Shown here in pieces: positions 6,723 to 13,735 of a stretch of DNA of 21,869 nt. The notes beneath the pieces were generated by a model that saw only the letters and a list, made by a program, of their open reading frames with translations, did no database searches and was not told the DNA's origin. Both the position numbers and the translations under genes were made by a program. This DNA comes from Lentisphaeria bacterium (lineage in GTDB: Bacteria > Verrucomicrobiota > Lentisphaeria > Oligosphaerales > Oligosphaeraceae), in the NCBI GenBank assembly GCA_016302725.1, contig JAEDNB010000009.1, positions 1 through 21,869 of the forward strand, given 5' to 3'. Position 1 is the first letter of the stretch, and the number at the start of each line of letters is the position of its first letter.

Positions 6723-7775
6723 TTAAGGAAGGAGCCGGTAGAGAAAAAAAGCGCTTTCCGCCACGCCGGTCACAGGGGCTACTTTACCTCCCTCCGGGAG
6801 AAGTTGCCGGTATTCTTCGAGAAAAGCGGGAGAAAAAATCCCGTTGTGGCCTTCCATGGCCTTTTGCCAGAGGAGGAGGGTTTCCAGGAAAGCTTCCGGG
6901 GAGGGGGTGAGGCGTCCCAACAGGAGGCGCCCTGCCATGGTGGCGGGTTGCCGTTCCTCCAGGAGGCGTTTCAGGGAAGTGCGTTCCTGGGGGAGGAGTT
7001 CATCCCAGCGGAGCCAGGCCGCCAGTTCCCGGGCGGCGCACCATCCCTCCGGGGCCAGCCAGCCGCCGGGAGGGGAGGCGAGGCACCGGAGCAATTCCGG
7101 TTCGCCCCCCAGGCGGGAAAAGGCCTCCAGGCACTGGGGAATCCGGGAGTGCCACTGGCGGGTCAAAAGGGCGAGTTCCAGTTCCTCCTCGCAGGCGCGG
7201 CAACGGCGCAGGAACTCCTCCTGCCGAAGGGAGGCCAGGAGCGCCTCCTGGGCCTCCCAGAAGGGGGGGAAGGCCTCCGGAGCCATCCGGGAGAGTTCCT
7301 CCCGCCAGGGGGAGAGGAAGACAAGGGAATCCTCCAGGTCCTGGGACTTTGTGAAGGGGCGCCGGGCGCAGAAGAGGGAGAGGGCCTGCAAGGCCTGGGG
7401 CAGCCCCCGCAGTTGCAGAAGGGCGGGGGTGGCGCGCCCTTCCCGCTCCGCGCGGTCGAGCAACTCGGTGAAATCGTGGTACCTCTGCTCCCGGAGCAGC
7501 TCGTTGGCCGCCTCCATCAGTTCGCGCTGCCCATTTTCCTCCTGGAGAATCCGGGCCACCTGGGGAGAAAGCCGCCCCTCCTTCTCCCGTTTCTCCCACT
7601 CCCCGTCCCCCCTCTCCAGGGACAGGCCGCTTTCCAGCAGGGCCTCGCTGGGCCCCAGGTCGTAGGCGGGGGCGCTTTTTCCCTTCCCCCGGCGGCATGA
7701 GGCAAGGAAAAGGGCCATCCCCCCCAGGAGGCAAAGCAGGGGGAGGCGGATATGGCCGGGGGAAAGGAGGGACAT
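6723..7775 (-). CDS. Predicted lipoprotein of unknown function
   Basis: I do not recognise a family. Starting at the ATG at 7775 gives 350 residues with a lipoprotein signal: a hydrophobic stretch ending in the lipobox LASC, with Cys27 as the lipidation site, followed by basic RRGKGK. The frame stays open upstream to 8000, but those 75 residues are Pro/Gly-rich and would bury the lipobox, so the internal start is preferred. The body is Leu/Glu/Arg-rich and looks like bundled helices, with motifs such as ANELLREQRYHDFTELLDRA that resemble TPR-like or other solenoid proteins without matching one I can name. It is the first gene of the minus-strand block and diverges from rph. Stop is TAA, seen only here and in the next gene. 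Confidence 0.75.
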   Translation of the reverse strand: MSLLSPGHIRLPLLCLLGGMALFLASCRRGKGKSAPAYDLGPSEALLESGLSLERGDGEWEKREKEGRLSPQVARILQEENGQRELMEAANELLREQRYHDFTELLDRAEREGRATPALLQLRGLPQALQALSLFCARRPFTKSQDLEDSLVFLSPWREELSRMAPEAFPPFWEAQEALLASLRQEEFLRRCRACEEELELALLTRQWHSRIPQCLEAFSRLGGEPELLRCLASPPGGWLAPEGWCAARELAAWLRWDELLPQERTSLKRLLEERQPATMAGRLLLGRLTPSPEAFLETLLLWQKAMEGHNGIFSPAFLEEYRQLLPEGGKVAPVTGVAESAFFLYRLLP

Positions 7776-8074
7776 GGAGGATTCAAGGAAACAAAGGAAG
7801 GCGGGGGGATAGCCCTCCCGAAAGAAGCAAGATTCCCCGGGGCGCCCCGCCGTAGGCGCAGGGACAGGGGGTATATTATCCGGAACCTCGCCCCCGCCCG
7901 GGGGGGCGAAGCGGCGCATGGCCGCTCCCCAAAGCCCCCGGACAAGGCGAAAGACAGCCCGGAGAATATATACCAGCAATCCGCAGCAGGGGGAGGACAA
8001 CCGACCGGAACTCGGCGCTTTTCCCCCATCGGGAAGGAACGCCCAACCCCCGCAACCCCTGGAGACCCAACCCC
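7776..8074. other. Divergent intergenic region with palindrome, AT-rich pockets and twin hairpins
   Basis: These 299 bp separate the lipoprotein gene (minus) from rph (plus) and should hold promoters for both. CGGGGCGCCCCG at 7838-7849 is a perfect 12-bp palindrome. TATATTAT (about 7872-7879) and AATATATA (about 7965-7972) are the only AT-rich pockets and could be -10 elements, but neither has a recognisable -35 partner. Two perfect hairpins abut: TCGCCCCC/GGGGGCGA (7888-7895 with 7902-7909) and AGCGGC/GCCGCT (7910-7915 with 7921-7926). No convincing small ORF with a ribosome binding site is seen. Confidence 0.5.
7888..7926 (+). promoter_or_regulatory. Two abutting perfect hairpins upstream of rph
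   Basis: An 8-bp stem with a six-base loop is followed without a gap by a 6-bp stem with a five-base loop (GCATG). If transcription starts at the TATATTAT pocket about 10 nt upstream, both would fold near the 5' end of a roughly 190-nt rph leader. Function unknown. It does not match a riboswitch class I know. Confidence 0.35.
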
Positions 8075-8818
8075 ATGCCCCGCGAAGACGGACGCCGCCA
8101 CGATCAGCTCAGGCCCCTGGCCTTCCTCCCGAACTTCCAAAAGCATCCCCTGGGCTCCGTCCTGGCCGTGTGCGGCAACACCCGGGTGGCCTGCGCCGTC
8201 TCCCTGGAGGAGAAGGTGCCCTCCTGGATGAAGGCGCAGGGGGTGCCGGGAGGCTGGATCACGGCGGAATACCAGATGCTGCCCAGCGCCACCGCAACCC
8301 GGGGGGAACGGGAAGCCACCCGGGGAAAGGTCTCCGGGCGCACGGCGGAAATCCAGCGCCTGGTGGGGCGCTCCCTGAGGGCCGTGGTGGACCTGGAGAA
8401 ACTGCCCCCTGTCACCCTCCATGTGGACTGCGATGTCATCGACGCGGACGGCGGCACCCGGTGCGCCTCCATCACCGGGGCGGCCGCCGCCCTGGAACTG
8501 GCCTGCCGGAGGCTGGAGGCGCAGGGCGTCCTCCAGGAGTGGCCCCTCCGGGCCCGCGTGGCGGCGGTGTCCGTGGGAATCGTCGGCGGGGAGCCCTTGC
8601 TGGACCTGTGCTACCGGGAGGATTCCGCCGCCGAGGTGGACATGAACGTGGTCATGACCGACCGGGGGCGCTTCGTGGAATTGCAGGGCACCGGGGAGGA
8701 ATACACCTTTGACGAAACCCAGCTGCAGCAGATGCTGGCCCTGGCCCGGGAAGGGCTGAAAGGGCTTTTCCAGGAACAGGAGCGCATTCTCCGGGAGGGA
8801 AGGGGACATGGCCTATAG
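8075..8818 (+). CDS. rph: Ribonuclease PH
   Basis: A phosphorolytic 3'-5' exoribonuclease that trims tRNA precursors and other RNA 3' ends in the cytosol, normally a hexamer. The 247 residues match the full family length. Diagnostic segments are SGRTAEIQRLVGRSLR (about 87-102), DCDVIDADGGTRCASITGA (about 118-136) with the phosphate-binding Gly-Thr-Arg at 127-129, and LLDLCYREDSAAEVDMNVVMT (about 175-195) with the metal-binding acids Asp183 and Asp189. GGAGA lies about 10 nt before the ATG. The last 11 bp overlap the start of the nuclease gene (ATGGCCTATAG carries both the next start and this stop), implying coupled translation. It appears to head a plus-strand operon. Stop is TAG. Confidence 0.96.
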   Translation: MPREDGRRHDQLRPLAFLPNFQKHPLGSVLAVCGNTRVACAVSLEEKVPSWMKAQGVPGGWITAEYQMLPSATATRGEREATRGKVSGRTAEIQRLVGRSLRAVVDLEKLPPVTLHVDCDVIDADGGTRCASITGAAAALELACRRLEAQGVLQEWPLRARVAAVSVGIVGGEPLLDLCYREDSAAEVDMNVVMTDRGRFVELQGTGEEYTFDETQLQQMLALAREGLKGLFQEQERILREGRGHGL

Positions 8819-9884
8819 ACCATTGACCAACGCCCTCACCTGGTCTGTCTCCCGCAGGCAGGCCTTCGCCCAGTGCCCCAGGGCGTACTACTACCGGTAC
8901 TACGGCGCATGGGGAGGCTACAGTCCCCAGGCCCCCCTGGCCGCCCGGATGCTCTACCTCCTCAAGAACATGACCGCCTTCCCCCTCTGGGCGGGGACGG
9001 TGGTCCACGGAATCATCCAGGATACCCTGCGGGAGTTCCGCGGGAACCGGGTGAGGCCGGAACTGAAGGCGCTCCAGGAGATGGCCCGGAAACGGCTCAA
9101 CGATGACTGGATGGCCTCCCTGGCCGTCAACCGGGCCTGGCAGGAGGCCCGGGAAACGGGGGAAGGCGAGAGGGGGTTCCTGGAACGCCTGGGCGGGGCG
9201 CTCCCCAAGAGCCAGACTCTCCTCTTCGAACACTTCTACTCCGTGTACGGCCCGGACGTCCCCCGGGAGCAGACCCAGGCCCTGCGCCAAAAGGTCTTCG
9301 ACTCCCTGGAGGGCTTCCTCTCCTCCGGAGTCCTCCAGGCCATCGCCGGCCTGGAGGACACGGCCTGGGGCAGCATCGACCTCTGCCAGGAGTTCATCAT
9401 CGGGGAACTCCCCCCCCTGAAGAATGCGGGGAGCCTCCCCCTGAAAGTGTGGTGCGCCCCGGATTTCTCCTACCAGGACAGGGAGGGGCGCTGGCATGTG
9501 GTGGACTGGAAGACCGGACAGGAACACCGGGAGGAACTGCGCTTCCAGTTGGCATGCTATGCCCTCTTCACCATGAACACCCGGAAAATCCCCCTGGAAC
9601 AACTGGTCCTGGAGGGAGTCTTCCTCAATGACGCGGGACGCACCGCCCAGTATGCCGTCACCCGCGAATCCCTGGTCAACACCCAGGACCAGATCCTGAA
9701 GAGCGCGGGGGCCATGCGGGCGAGGCTGTCCGACCCCGCCGAAAACCTGGCCTGCGAGGAGGACTTTCCCTATGCCGCCTCCCAGGACAGCTGCCTGCGC
9801 TGCCCCTTCCAGTTGCTCTGCCCCCGGCGGAATGGACGCCCCGACGCCCGGGTGGAGGAAATCCTGGAGGGAGAATTTCCCTGA
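8808..9884 (+). CDS. PD-(D/E)XK nuclease-superfamily protein with predicted Fe-S cluster
   Basis: Predicted DNA exonuclease of the RecB/AddB/Cas4 type. The 358-residue protein carries the PD-(D/E)XK core: His67 in WAGTVVHGIIQ, Asp219 in APDFSY, Asp233-x-Lys235 in HVVDWKTG, and the following Gln in FQLACYALF. It also has the four-cysteine pattern of Fe-S nucleases: Cys23 in FAQCPRAYYYRYY near the N-terminus and Cys329, Cys332, Cys338 (CLRCPFQLLC) near the C-terminus. No helicase motifs are present and there is no addA, recB or cas gene nearby. It overlaps the rph stop by 11 bp and is preceded by GGGAGG (8793-8798), so translation is coupled to rph. Substrate is unknown; DNA repair is the family-based guess. 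Stop is TGA, followed by a short AAGCCG/CGGCTT hairpin. Confidence 0.88.
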   Translation: MAYRPLTNALTWSVSRRQAFAQCPRAYYYRYYGAWGGYSPQAPLAARMLYLLKNMTAFPLWAGTVVHGIIQDTLREFRGNRVRPELKALQEMARKRLNDDWMASLAVNRAWQEARETGEGERGFLERLGGALPKSQTLLFEHFYSVYGPDVPREQTQALRQKVFDSLEGFLSSGVLQAIAGLEDTAWGSIDLCQEFIIGELPPLKNAGSLPLKVWCAPDFSYQDREGRWHVVDWKTGQEHREELRFQLACYALFTMNTRKIPLEQLVLEGVFLNDAGRTAQYAVTRESLVNTQDQILKSAGAMRARLSDPAENLACEEDFPYAASQDSCLRCPFQLLCPRRNGRPDARVEEILEGEFP

Positions 9885-9906
9885 AGCCGCGGCCTTCCCG
9901 GCTTTT
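9884..9906 (+). terminator. Small hairpin with short T-run after the nuclease gene
   Basis: AAGCCG (9884-9889) pairs with CGGCTT (9899-9904), followed by two further T residues. A 6-bp stem and four Ts make at best a weak terminator inside an operon. Confidence 0.25.
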
Positions 9907-9933
9907 CCCCTGAACCCCCTTGGCAACCTGAAA

Positions 9934-9937
9934 GGAG
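9934..9937 (+). promoter_or_regulatory. Ribosome binding site deciding the HIT gene start
   Basis: AAAGGAG ends at 9937. The first ATG (9939) is only one base away, too close for initiation, whereas the second in-frame ATG at 9948 has 10 bases of spacing. The second is therefore the likely start. Confidence 0.55.
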
Positions 9938-9947
9938 AATGACCATC

Positions 9948-10400
9948 ATGGGCGACTGCATCCGAGACGAACACTGTGTCTTCTGCAAAATCCTCGCCGG
10001 GGAGATTCCGGCGGCGAAGGTCTACGAGGACGAGGAGACCCTCGCCTTCCTGGACATCGCCCCCTTCAACTACGGGCATACCCTGGTGATTCCCAAGCGC
10101 CACTGCCACGGCCTCAGCGACATGCCCGGGGAAAGCCGGGACCGCCTCTTCGCGGCGGCGGCCCTCATCGCTCCCGTGGTGCTTCGCGTCACGGGGGCCA
10201 CGGGCTTCAACCTGCTCCTGAACAACGGACAGGCGGCCGGCCAGGAGGTCCCCCACGCCCATCTCCACATCATCCCGCGCTTCGTGGATGACAAGGTCCT
10301 CCTCAACGCACCCCAGAAACAGTACGGGGACGGGGAGATGGCCGCCCTCCAGGAGAAAATCCAGCAGCGCCTGGCCGCCCGGCAGGCGGCGGAAAACTAG
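9948..10400 (+). CDS. HIT-family nucleotide hydrolase
   Basis: Histidine-triad proteins of this branch (HinT-like) hydrolyse nucleoside phosphoramidates or dinucleotides such as aminoacyl-AMP by-products, in the cytosol. The 150-residue product has the catalytic triad motif HAHLH (His103, His105, His107) in QEVPHAHLHIIPR and an N-terminal zinc-type Cys10/Cys13 (HCVFCKILAGEIP). The order CxxC, YEDEETLAFLDIAP, GHTLVIPKRH, HIT motif is the standard one. The start at 9948 is chosen from ribosome-binding spacing; the ATG at 9939 would add three residues. It follows the nuclease by 63 bp and is 22 bp before the next gene. Substrate is not predictable. Proximity to valS along the same strand makes aminoacyl-adenylate clean-up a tempting but unproven idea. 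Stop is TAG. Confidence 0.93.
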   Translation: MGDCIRDEHCVFCKILAGEIPAAKVYEDEETLAFLDIAPFNYGHTLVIPKRHCHGLSDMPGESRDRLFAAAALIAPVVLRVTGATGFNLLLNNGQAAGQEVPHAHLHIIPRFVDDKVLLNAPQKQYGDGEMAALQEKIQQRLAARQAAEN

Positions 10401-10422
10401 GCCCCCCCCATTTCGCATCCCC

Positions 10423-10860
10423 ATGGAATCCCCCTCCCCCGACGAAAAGGACGAGCAGATGAGGCAGGACGTGGAGACCGCGCAAAGGCTCTCCCGCAAG
10501 CACTCCAACTATCCGCCCCTGGCCTTCCTCTACCTCCTCCGCTCCCTCCGCGACATGCTCTCCCAAAAGAAGGAGGCCGAGCATGTCACAGGAAGGGAAA
10601 TCTGCCTCACCCTGCGCGACAATCTCCAGCGGGACTTCGCCTTCCTGGCGCCGGACGTGGCCTGCTCCATGGGGATCTGGGAAACCGCCGATTTCGGGAA
10701 GATGGTCTATGCCATGGTGGAGGAGGGCCTCTTCTCCACTTCCGACCAGGACTCCCTGGCGGATTTCATCAATGTCTACCTCATCCCCGAAGCCTTCCTC
10801 CTCCCCTTCCGGGATTCCCCCTCCCGGCGCCACGCCGCCTGGCCCGTCCTGGAGAGATGA
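10423..10860 (+). CDS. Minf_1886-type conserved protein (PVC-restricted family)
   Basis: The 145-residue product matches the family I remember as Minf_1886 / Verruc_Plancto-restricted protein (TIGR04138), found in planctomycetes, verrucomicrobia and relatives. Its function is unknown. Supporting features are the order YPPLAFLYLLRSLRDML (about 30-46), HVTGREICLTLRDN (about 54-67), a segment with MGIWETADFGKMVYAMVEEGLF (about 83-104), then SDQDSLADF and an EAFLLPF end, paralleling the family's HVSGQELL, WGI-x-x-x-x-DFGEIVFN and EEDSREDF blocks. It has no signal peptide or membrane helix, so it is probably cytosolic. The start is the ATG at 10423 because the frame before it lies inside the HIT gene. 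No Shine-Dalgarno is seen. It sits in the rph operon run. Stop is TGA. Confidence 0.82.
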   Translation: MESPSPDEKDEQMRQDVETAQRLSRKHSNYPPLAFLYLLRSLRDMLSQKKEAEHVTGREICLTLRDNLQRDFAFLAPDVACSMGIWETADFGKMVYAMVEEGLFSTSDQDSLADFINVYLIPEAFLLPFRDSPSRRHAAWPVLER

Positions 10861-10906
10861 GCGGCCCCTTTTTTTCCCGCAAAAACAAGATTCCCCCTTC
10901 CCGCCT

Positions 10907-12205
10907 ATGCTCTTGAAACACCCCAGCGCCTCCTGGCGCCTGACCTATGAGGATGGTGCCGCCAACGGCCCCGCCCTCCTGGAAAGCCAGGGAGCCCCCC
11001 TCTTCCACGACATGCACTGCCGCCTGGACGCGGTGGCGGACCACGGCCTGCCCTCCACCGCCAGCCATGTCCGCAAGGGCGGGTGCGCCGTCTTCCGCTC
11101 CACGGAACTCTTCCGCCATCCCGCCCCCGTGGAAGTGGCCCAGACCCAGCGCCTCTCCGCCAATCTCCTGCGCCTGACCTACGACATCTCCTGGAAGGAC
11201 GCCAACACGCCCTTGAAGGAGGGGCTGGAGGTGGGAAGCCTGCGGCTGGACGGAGCGTGGGAAAAATACCTGGCCCTGTCCACCCCCGGGGAGGCCCAGG
11301 CCGCCCCCGCCTGGAAGCCCCTCCCCCGGACCCCGGAAGAAGCCCCCCTGGTCCTCTCCCCCATCCCCGTGGTGCTCCTCCTGGAAGACCAGAAGGGACG
11401 CCGCCTGGAATACGGCCTGGGGGACGACCTCTGGCGGTGGCAAAAGGGCCTCAATGGGGAATTCCTCCATGGCACCGGACGCCTGGTCCTCTCCCGGGAT
11501 GCCCAGGGGCTTCTCCTGCGGCGCTATGTCACCTTCTGCGACCCCCAGGAAGAGGAGCGCCTGGCCGCCCGGAAGCAAGAGGAAGACCCACGCTTCCGCG
11601 CCTCCGTCGACGAGGAGGGCAACCCCATCCCCGCCAAGGCGGTCCCCGTCTCCTGCCCGGAGAAGCGCGCCTACCGCTTCCACAGTTACCTGGCCTGGAG
11701 CGAGCCCCTTCTCGCCGGCGCCCCGCCCCTGCCCTCCCCCCCCCTGGAACTCTCCTGCACCCCCCAGGGCATCCAGGGACTCCGGGAACTGGCTCCCGCC
11801 TCCCCCCTCTGCCTCTCCCTGGACCTGGCCGGCCTCCCCATCCCCCCCCATGGCCGCCGGAACGGGGAGGCCGGCGCCCCCCCCTGCTGGGAAAGCCGTC
11901 CCTTCCAAAGCCTCTTCCGCCGTTGCCTCCGCCAGTTGGCCAGCCTGGCTCCCGCCGGCACCCTGGTGCTCAAGGGAGCCACCCCCGGATGGTGCTCCCT
12001 CCCCACCCACTTGGCGCGGAGCGGGGCGCCCCTGCCCCACTGGGACCTGCCCGCCCTCCTGGAGTGCCTTGTGTGGGCCAGGCAGGCCCTGCCGGAGGAG
12101 TGGACCATCCGGGTCCTTCCCGGCGCGGGCGTCTGGGCCCTCCTGCCCTCCCTCTCCGCCCTGGGCGCCCCCTCCGGCTTCCGCAATGCCCCGGAGGAAA
12201 AGTAG
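10907..12205 (+). CDS. Protein of unknown function (432 aa)
   Basis: I do not recognise this family. The ATG at 10907 (MLLKHPSASW) is the first one after the preceding stop in this frame; it lacks a Shine-Dalgarno and follows a C/T-rich stretch. No signal peptide or membrane helix is visible. The N-terminal 180 residues alternate charged and hydrophobic residues like a beta-sandwich (for example LSANLLRLTYDISWKD, LEVGSLRLDGAWEKYLAL). The middle is Pro-rich, and the C-terminal part (about 320-425) resembles a compact alpha/beta unit with PAGTLVLKGATPGWCSLP and WTIRVLPGAGVWALLPSL. The gene ends 4 bp before the methyltransferase start, so the two are probably co-translated. That the frame is coding is supported by position in the tight operon and by codon usage like its neighbours. 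Stop is TAG. Confidence 0.72.
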   Translation: MLLKHPSASWRLTYEDGAANGPALLESQGAPLFHDMHCRLDAVADHGLPSTASHVRKGGCAVFRSTELFRHPAPVEVAQTQRLSANLLRLTYDISWKDANTPLKEGLEVGSLRLDGAWEKYLALSTPGEAQAAPAWKPLPRTPEEAPLVLSPIPVVLLLEDQKGRRLEYGLGDDLWRWQKGLNGEFLHGTGRLVLSRDAQGLLLRRYVTFCDPQEEERLAARKQEEDPRFRASVDEEGNPIPAKAVPVSCPEKRAYRFHSYLAWSEPLLAGAPPLPSPPLELSCTPQGIQGLRELAPASPLCLSLDLAGLPIPPHGRRNGEAGAPPCWESRPFQSLFRRCLRQLASLAPAGTLVLKGATPGWCSLPTHLARSGAPLPHWDLPALLECLVWARQALPEEWTIRVLPGAGVWALLPSLSALGAPSGFRNAPEEK

Positions 12206-12209
12206 CCCC

Positions 12210-13064
12210 ATGGCCACTCTCCGGGATTCCCAATACCAGTTCCTGGACGCCGGGGCCGGGCGCAAACTGGAGCGCTTCGGACCCTGGATCCTTTCCCGTC
12301 CCTGCGCCCAGGCCGTCTGGGCCCCCCAGTTCCCCCGCCTCTGGGAGGAGGCGGACGCCCTCTTCTCCCGGGAACAGGGCGCCCGCTGGCAATTCCGCTC
12401 CCCACGGCTGCGGGAGGGATGGCGCTGCTCCCTGGGCGGAGTGGATTTCTTCCTCAAGCCCACGGATTTCGGCCATGTGGGAATCTTTCCCGAACACCTC
12501 CTGGGATGGCGACTGGCCGGGGAGGCCCTCCGGCAATGCCAGGGCCCCGAAGCCCCCGCCATCCTCAATCTCTTCGCCTACTCCGGCGGGGCCACCCTGG
12601 CCTGCGCCAAGGCGGGAGCACAGGTCTGCCACCTGGACGCCTCCCGGAAAATGACGGACTGGGCACGGGAAAACGCCCGGCTCAACCACCTGGAGGAGGC
12701 CCCCATCCGCTGGATCGTGGACGATGTGACGAAATTCCTCAAGCGGGAACTGCGGAGGGGACGCCGCTACGATGGCATCATCCTGGACCCCCCCAGCTTC
12801 GGAAGGGGAACCAGCCAGGAACTCTTCCAAATCGATGAATGCATGCAGGAACTGCTTGGACTCTGCCGGGAGATTCTCTCGCCCCACCCCCTCTTCCTCC
12901 TGCTCACGTGCCACACCCCCGGCTACACTCCCCTGGTCCTCTCCCACCTGGCCACCCAGTCCCTCCCCACAGGAAGGCTGCGCTCCGGGGAGATGACCCT
13001 CCCCACCGACGAAGCCGGGCGGCTGGCCGTCCCCTGCGGCGCCTACGCCTTCTGGACCCCCTAG
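12210..13064 (+). CDS. Class I SAM-dependent methyltransferase, RlmI/RlmK C-domain type
   Basis: Predicted to methylate a nucleic acid, probably rRNA, using S-adenosylmethionine. The 284 residues contain the SAM-binding motif LNLFAYSGGATLACAKAGA (119-137), the acidic ribose-binding Asp143 in VCHLDASRKMTDWARENARLN, and the catalytic-region motif RRYDGIILDPPSFGRG (186-200), with DPPSF typical of RlmI-like 23S rRNA cytosine-5 enzymes. GIFPEHLLGW (91-100) corresponds to the family's substrate-side segment. The N-terminal PUA domain and most of the linker of RlmI are absent, so the target may differ. The ATG at 12210 is 4 bp after the previous stop, with GGAGG about 13 nt upstream inside that gene. 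The next gene begins 13 bp downstream. Stop is TAG. Confidence 0.88.
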   Translation: MATLRDSQYQFLDAGAGRKLERFGPWILSRPCAQAVWAPQFPRLWEEADALFSREQGARWQFRSPRLREGWRCSLGGVDFFLKPTDFGHVGIFPEHLLGWRLAGEALRQCQGPEAPAILNLFAYSGGATLACAKAGAQVCHLDASRKMTDWARENARLNHLEEAPIRWIVDDVTKFLKRELRRGRRYDGIILDPPSFGRGTSQELFQIDECMQELLGLCREILSPHPLFLLLTCHTPGYTPLVLSHLATQSLPTGRLRSGEMTLPTDEAGRLAVPCGAYAFWTP

Positions 13065-13077
13065 GGGAAGCTACGCC

Positions 13078-13719
13078 GTGCCCCCCCTCTCCCCCGCCAT
13101 CCCGCCCATCCCCCTCCTGGCGGCCACCACCCTGGCGGGCTCCCTGGCAGGGCGCCTCCTGGCCTTCGCCTCCCCCGGCCCCGGGACACTGCTGGCCTCC
13201 CCCCTCCTGGCCCTGGGGGGGCTTCTCCTGGGACAGGCCCTGGCCGGCAAGGACGCCCCCCCCCTCCCGGCACTGCTCCTCTCCCCTGGACGCCCCGCCC
13301 CCTCCTGGCGCAGACGCCTCCCCCTCCTGGCCACCGCCCTCCCCCTCCTCCTGGCAGTGCAGGGGCTCTCCCTGCTGGCGGGGCTCCTCTTCCCCCCCAC
13401 GGGGCCAACCGCCGCCCTCCCCCTCACGCCGGCCCTGCTTGCCTCCTCCTGCCTCCTGGCCCCCCTGGCCGAGGAACTCCTCTACCGGCGGCTCCTCCCC
13501 CAGGGACTCTCCCTGCTGGGCCTGCCCGGCCAAGCCGCCCACCTCCTCTGCGCCCTTCTTTTCGCCGCCGCACACCTGAACCCCCGGGCCTTCCCCGGAC
13601 TGTTCCTCCTGGCGCTGGCCCTCTCCTGGATCCAGGCGCGCAAGGACACCCTCCAGGCCATCCTGGTCCACGCCCTCTTTAACGCCTGCACCCTCCTCCT
13701 CCTGGCCCTCCTCCCCTGA
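13078..13719 (+). CDS. CPBP-family intramembrane metalloprotease (Abi/Rce1-like)
   Basis: Predicted membrane-embedded glutamate protease of the CPBP/Rce1 superfamily, which in bacteria has roles ranging from peptide maturation to bacteriocin self-immunity. The 213-residue protein is very Leu/Ala/Pro-rich, with about six membrane helices. The three family motifs are intact: EExxxR as Glu132-Glu133-LLY-Arg137, FxxxH as Phe162-AAA-His166, and HxxxN as His198-ALF-Asn202. The start is GTG at 13078, 13 bp after the methyltransferase stop, with only a GGGGA about 10 nt upstream. It lies in the middle of the operon run, 16 bp before the fused kinase-thiolase gene. The substrate is unknown, and nothing nearby resembles a prenylated peptide or bacteriocin. 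Stop is TGA. Confidence 0.87.
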   Translation: MPPLSPAIPPIPLLAATTLAGSLAGRLLAFASPGPGTLLASPLLALGGLLLGQALAGKDAPPLPALLLSPGRPAPSWRRRLPLLATALPLLLAVQGLSLLAGLLFPPTGPTAALPLTPALLASSCLLAPLAEELLYRRLLPQGLSLLGLPGQAAHLLCALLFAAAHLNPRAFPGLFLLALALSWIQARKDTLQAILVHALFNACTLLLLALLP

Positions 13720-13735
13720 AAGACGCCCCCCTCGT

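Noticed and set aside
7776..8000. N-terminal extension of the lipoprotein frame to position 8000
   Set aside because: It would place 75 Pro/Gly-rich residues before a clear lipobox signal and cover the divergent promoter region.
8808..9884. Cas4 and hence a CRISPR locus
   Set aside because: The Fe-S nuclease pattern is shared with AddB and EXO5-like proteins. No cas genes and no direct-repeat/spacer array are present in the window.
8652..10508. Minus-strand open frame of 618 codons opposite the nuclease and HIT genes
   Set aside because: Shadow of well-identified plus-strand genes; the translation has no motif.
10781..12568. Minus-strand open frame of 595 codons opposite the unknown 432-aa gene
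   Set aside because: Considered as an alternative to the plus-strand gene, but it also runs antisense into the methyltransferase and is Gly/Gln/Glu-rich like the other shadows. The plus-strand frame fits the operon spacing.
13078..13719. CPBP protease as a bacteriocin immunity or abortive-infection system
   Set aside because: There is no toxin, small peptide or other defence gene beside it. It sits among housekeeping genes.
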